Shown: positions 60,719 to 64,000 of the stretch, piece after piece
How the letters are laid out: each line of letters opens with the position of its first letter
How positions within the stretch are numbered: the first letter of the stretch is position 1
Assembly (NCBI GenBank): GCA_964392325.1
Contig: CAYMPJ010000002.1
Location: 124,001 to 188,000, forward strand
Direction of reading: 5' to 3'
DNA length: 64,000 nucleotides
Source: CALLPQ01 sp964392325
GTDB lineage: Bacteria > Pseudomonadota > Alphaproteobacteria > Caulobacterales > Parvularculaceae
The notes under the pieces: generated by a model
The model's database searches: none
What the model was told of the DNA's origin: nothing
What the model saw: only the letters and a program-made list of their open reading frames with translations
Position numbers and translations under genes: made by a program

Positions 60719-62125
60719 TTAGCAAGAATAATACATCGCAAATTCTACCGGATGCGGTGTCATATCAAGACGTTCTACTTCTTCCATTTTCAGTTCGATA
60801 TAGGCATCGATTTGATCATCGGAGAAGACATTGCCTTTCTTCAAGAAAGCGCGGTCGCTATCAAGAGCATCAAGTGCTTCACGCAAAGATCCGCAGACTG
60901 TTGGAATATCTGTGAGCTCTTCTGGCGGCAAGTCATAAAGGTCTTTGTCCATAGGATCGCCCGGATGAATTTTATTTTCAATACCGTCCAGGCCAGCCAT
61001 TAACAGAGCTGAGAAAGTTAGGTATGGATTACCAGCCGCATCCGGGAAACGTGTTTCCAGGCGCTTACCTTTTGGCGATGCAACCCAAGGAATACGGACA
61101 GACGCTGAACGATTACGCGCTGAATATGCCAGCAGAACCGGTGCTTCATAACCAGGAACCAATCGTTTATAACTATTGGTACTGGCATTTGCGAATGCGT
61201 TAATAGCACGGGCATGTTTGATGATACCGCCAATGTAATAAAGGCAGGTTTCAGAAAGATCAGCATAACGATCACCTGCAAACATCGGCTTGCCATCTTT
61301 CCAGATTGACTGGTGAACGTGCATACCGGAACCATTATCATTCATCACAGGTTTTGGCATGAAAGTCGCTGTTTTACCGTAGCTATTGGCAACTTGAGCA
61401 ACGATATATTTGTAAATCTGCAAACGGTCTGCCATTTTCGTTAATGTTGAAAACCGCATACCAAGCTCATGCTGGGATGGTGCAACCTCATGGTGATGCT
61501 TTTCAGGCTCAATGCCCATTTCAGTCATCACCGCAAGCATTTCAGAACGCATATCTTGTAGACTGTCTACGGGCGGCACTGGAAAATAGCCCCCTTTTGG
61601 TCCTGGACGGTGACCAAGATTACCGTGCTCATAATCCGTAGCCGAATTATATGGGCCTTCGGTAGAATCTATCGCAAAACCGGTTTGGTGCTGGTCTGTT
61701 GAGAAGCGAACATCATCAAAGACGAAAAATTCAGCTTCCGGGCCAAAAAAGGCTGTATCGCCAACACCGGCAGATTGAAGATAGGCTTCTGCTGCTTTTG
61801 CCGTTGAACGCGGGTCGCGGGCATAAGGTTGTCCGGTTGAAGGCTCAAGAATATCGCATGTTAAAGAAAGTGTTGGTTGTGCGAAAAACGGGTCAACAAC
61901 AGCTGTACTCGTATCAGGCATCAAGATCATATCTGATTCATTGATAGCCTTCCATCCGGCAATAGAAGATCCATCAAACATGGAGCCTTCTGCAAAAAAA
62001 TCGTCATCTACCATGGTTTGATCAAATGTGACGTGCTGCCACTTCCCCTTAGGGTCCGTAAAGCGCAAATCAACAAATTTGATGCTATTATCTTTGATCG
62101 TTTTAAGGACAGCATTTGCCGACAT
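60719..62125 (-). CDS. glnA: Glutamine synthetase, type I
   Basis: The 468-residue dodecameric enzyme makes glutamine from glutamate, ammonia and ATP. FDGSSIAGW (49-57), the KPVMNDNGSGMHVHQS block and NRSASVRIP are clear. Tyr397 in KDLYDLP is the adenylylation site, so activity is controlled by GlnE. GGAGG precedes the ATG. A promoter of the form TTGCGT...AATTTA is possible in the gap to glnB, but no clear sigma-54 site was found. It is downstream of glnB, 216 bases away, forming the usual alphaproteobacterial glnBA pair. Confidence 0.97.
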   Translation of the reverse strand: MSANAVLKTIKDNSIKFVDLRFTDPKGKWQHVTFDQTMVDDDFFAEGSMFDGSSIAGWKAINESDMILMPDTSTAVVDPFFAQPTLSLTCDILEPSTGQPYARDPRSTAKAAEAYLQSAGVGDTAFFGPEAEFFVFDDVRFSTDQHQTGFAIDSTEGPYNSATDYEHGNLGHRPGPKGGYFPVPPVDSLQDMRSEMLAVMTEMGIEPEKHHHEVAPSQHELGMRFSTLTKMADRLQIYKYIVAQVANSYGKTATFMPKPVMNDNGSGMHVHQSIWKDGKPMFAGDRYADLSETCLYYIGGIIKHARAINAFANASTNSYKRLVPGYEAPVLLAYSARNRSASVRIPWVASPKGKRLETRFPDAAGNPYLTFSALLMAGLDGIENKIHPGDPMDKDLYDLPPEELTDIPTVCGSLREALDALDSDRAFLKKGNVFSDDQIDAYIELKMEEVERLDMTPHPVEFAMYYSC

Positions 62126-62341
62126 AAAAGTCCTCCAATATATAAAATTGCCCCGATAAGGGATTGCTGTGAATTATGATTGAATAGCTCAAACGCCAAG
62201 ATGCGTCATAAATTCTGCCGGGGCAAGGAAAATTTTGCGGTGCAGCAAGGAAATGCGTCTCGACGGGTATAAATTAGAAATTTTTGTCGATTACGCAATA
62301 AATTTTCTTATAAATTGGAATAAAATGCTAGATATCAACAG

Positions 62342-62680
62342 TTAAAGGGCGAGATCATTGGTTTCACCGGTACGGATTCGCACCGCATTATCCACAGGGG
62401 AGATAAAAATTTTGCCATCCCCTATGCGCCCGGAATGGGCAGAAGCGCGAATGGCCTCAAGAGCTTTATCAATCTTGTCATCTTGTACCACCAGCTCGAT
62501 TTTTATTTTGGGTAGAAAATCGACAACATATTCAGCCCCGCGATAAAGCTCGGTATGACCTTTTTGACGACCAAACCCCCGTGCATCAATAACTGTCATG
62601 CCTGATAGCCCGACATCTTGCAGCGCCTCTTTAACATCGTCCAGTTTGAACGGTTTGATGATGGCTTCTATTTTCTTCAT
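62342..62680 (-). CDS. glnB: Nitrogen regulatory protein PII
   Basis: The 112-residue trimeric PII protein senses ATP/ADP and 2-oxoglutarate and controls GlnE and NtrB. The T-loop has the uridylylation site Tyr51 (TELYRGAEYVVDFLPK, residues 43-58). The ATP-binding B- and C-loops (SGRIGDGKIF and VRIRTGE) are intact. AGGAG precedes the ATG. It is the first gene of glnBA, and icd (its ligand source) lies in the same window. Confidence 0.98.
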   Translation of the reverse strand: MKKIEAIIKPFKLDDVKEALQDVGLSGMTVIDARGFGRQKGHTELYRGAEYVVDFLPKIKIELVVQDDKIDKALEAIRASAHSGRIGDGKIFISPVDNAVRIRTGETNDLAL

Positions 62681-62812
62681 TTAAGTCTCCTGTCGCCACA
62701 TATGAACGATGTTTTTTATCATATGGCAAGTCCCTTCAAGATCAAAGATTTCAGAGAGATAAAGGAAGGTCATTTACACAACAAGATTAAGGTTATCACA
62801 GAGCGCAGAGGT

Positions 62813-63799
62813 TTATTCTGGGTCCACCGGGTAGGGGCCCTCCTCAAACACTTGTTCATGATAGCCCTTTTTGCCAATCGCGATTGCCAGATCGCTTGCG
62901 ACCTGTCCGCCATTTTTGACGCGTTCCAGTGTCGAGGCAAAACTGTGTTTTGGCTCCCAGCCAAGCGCGTTGCGCGCATGATCATTCACATAAACCCGGC
63001 CAATTGTTTCAGGCATTTGCCAACCACGCTCGGCATAGACTTTTTCATAGGGCGTAATGGCTCGCAAAATGTCGGGCATATTTTTGGTTAGTGCCATGCG
63101 GTCATCAAATTGAAAGGGGGATGTCGCTGAAATGATAAAACGGTCAAACCCGATATCCGGGGCTTTTCTTGCCGCCACGAGATGGGCCGAGACCATATCC
63201 TCAATATCCCCGCGCCGATTTAAAAACTCATTGATCTTGGCATTTTCATTAGAAAATTGACTGCGAACCGCTTTGTTATCATCATCTTCAGGAAAGAAAC
63301 GCGATGTCCGCAAAATCAAAACGGGAAGACCATGATCCTTGTGAATTTGTTCACATAGATTTTCAGCCGCAAGTTTGGTAATACCATAAACATTCTTCGG
63401 TACGGGAACCAGTTTTTCAGTTAGCCAAACGGCAGGCGCGCCGGGATCAGGTGTGAGTATACGGCCAAAAATACTGGTTGTACTGGTAAAAATAAAACTC
63501 TGGACCTTTTGCGCAACCGCCTCTTCCAGCAAGGTGAGTGTTCCGGAAATATTGCAGTCTATAAAATCCTGTTTGGAATGGGTAACAATATGAGGTTTGT
63601 GCAAGGTTGCACAATGGAAGACAACGTCAACATCTTGCATGGCGCGCCGGACCAAATCCCTGTCATAAACAGAGCCAACATGAGTTGTAAAAGGACTTGG
63701 CTTTATATCAATTGACACATAATCATCGCCGCGTTTTTGCAGGGTACGAACAAGCCCCTCGCCTAAATGCCCTGTACTGCCGGTAACAAGATATTTCAT
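62813..63799 (-). CDS. NAD(P)-dependent epimerase/dehydratase family protein
   Basis: The 328-residue extended-SDR protein has the Rossmann loop GSTGHLGEG near residue 7 and the active-site YGITKLAAE (Tyr and Lys). Its Ser/Thr is in TSTTSIFG. The C-terminal domain, about 120 residues, would bind the nucleotide-linked or other substrate. Its nearest visible style is the UDP-sugar epimerase type, but many such proteins act on other substrates. It lies upstream of glnB on the same strand with a 132-base gap. Confidence 0.85.
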   Translation of the reverse strand: MKYLVTGSTGHLGEGLVRTLQKRGDDYVSIDIKPSPFTTHVGSVYDRDLVRRAMQDVDVVFHCATLHKPHIVTHSKQDFIDCNISGTLTLLEEAVAQKVQSFIFTSTTSIFGRILTPDPGAPAVWLTEKLVPVPKNVYGITKLAAENLCEQIHKDHGLPVLILRTSRFFPEDDDNKAVRSQFSNENAKINEFLNRRGDIEDMVSAHLVAARKAPDIGFDRFIISATSPFQFDDRMALTKNMPDILRAITPYEKVYAERGWQMPETIGRVYVNDHARNALGWEPKHSFASTLERVKNGGQVASDLAIAIGKKGYHEQVFEEGPYPVDPE

Positions 63800-63856
63800 A
63801 CCAAATCTATGGCATATTTTTTAACGCCGCACCAAGTCAAAAAGTTAAAAAAAAGG

Positions 63857-64000
63857 TCACGCAGTGGCAGCAGGAATAATCGTCACGCTTTCACCGCAGC
63901 CACACGCATCCGTCTGGTTGGGGTTATTGAAAACAAAACGCTGGGAGAGTTTTTCTGTCACAAAATCAATTTGTGTACCGATTAAAAAAAGTATTGCTTT
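63857..64000 (-). CDS. A-type iron-sulfur carrier (ErpA/IscA/SufA), C-terminal end
   Basis: The last 144 bases on the minus strand encode 47 residues ending at a TGA. The end reads RFVFNNPNQTDACGCGESVTI, the signature of A-type carriers in which the paired Cys of CGCG, with an upstream Cys outside the window, hold a 2Fe-2S or 4Fe-4S cluster. The preceding GTQIDFV is also conserved. Which of ErpA, IscA or SufA it is cannot be told without the start. Confidence 0.9.
   Translation of the reverse strand, partial: KAILFLIGTQIDFVTEKLSQRFVFNNPNQTDACGCGESVTIIPAATA

Noticed and set aside
62126..62341. Sigma-54 promoter and NtrC sites before glnA
   Set aside because: I found no TGGCAC-N5-TTGC pattern or paired NtrC half-sites in either orientation.
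1..64000. Mobile elements, CRISPR arrays and prophage
   Set aside because: No transposase or integrase, no regular repeat-spacer pattern and no phage structural genes were seen.

Overview
The window looks like chromosome of a free-living, probably aquatic, moderately low-GC alphaproteobacterium. The pointers are an HdaA-type DnaA regulator with a clamp-binding motif beside ppk and a Ppx/GppA phosphatase, a glnB-glnA pair, a eukaryotic-type NADP isocitrate dehydrogenase, acetolactate synthase with a GEAS variant of the TPP loop, BolA linked to PurL, a TonB-dependent receptor and a CcmI-type cytochrome c biogenesis protein. I see no rRNA, tRNA, insertion sequence, prophage or CRISPR array; most of it is dense core metabolism with short gaps.

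Layout. 1-8558: end of a TonB-dependent receptor, an iron alcohol dehydrogenase, a paraoxonase-like lactonase, then a leftward cluster of acyl-CoA dehydrogenase, Baeyer-Villiger-type monooxygenase, GPH transporter and SDR. Together these could take a cyclic alcohol to ketone, lactone, hydroxy acid and CoA thioester. 8844-10950: a lipoprotein MsrA and a degenerate TraB/GumN protein. 10977-13691: ilvI-ilvH behind a complete-looking attenuator (promoter, 19-codon Val/Ile/Leu-rich leader peptide, intrinsic terminator). 13762-14967: a PadR regulator with two small membrane proteins. 15166-18926: a BASS transporter and a PurL carrying both a large insert and a C-terminal BolA domain. 19083-22451: a LuxR-type regulator, a possible small RNA and pgi. 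22955-31437: Ppx/GppA phosphatase, ppk, hdaA and a DUF2066 protein on the minus strand, divergent from purM-purN. 31506-37269: a TipA-like MerR regulator with an internal start, a GIN-domain protein, an isolated nuoG, a methyltransferase and rpmI-rplT.

37591-48385: amidohydrolase, DUF423, ccmI, DUF1287, trhO and a GST, a CNT nucleoside transporter, ubiX, galK, a small beta-rich protein, an SDR, an alpha/beta-hydrolase lipoprotein and an ArsC/Spx-like protein. 48515-55572: trmJ, icd, two unrecognised genes, recQ and a bifunctional NAD(P)HX repair enzyme. 55760-60489: a fatty-acid synthesis block (kappa-GST-like protein, fabD, fabG, acpP, fabF) ending in an SMR exporter. 60719-62680: glnB-glnA nitrogen control. 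62813-64000: an epimerase and the C-terminus of an A-type iron-sulfur carrier.

The most interesting points are the PurL-BolA fusion with its insert, the ilv attenuator, the internal translation start in the TipA-like gene, the candidate cyclic-ketone/lactone pathway with a PON-family lactonase, the GumN protein without its metal motifs, and an orphan strong terminator that may end a small RNA. All calls come from reading the sequence; no database search was run.
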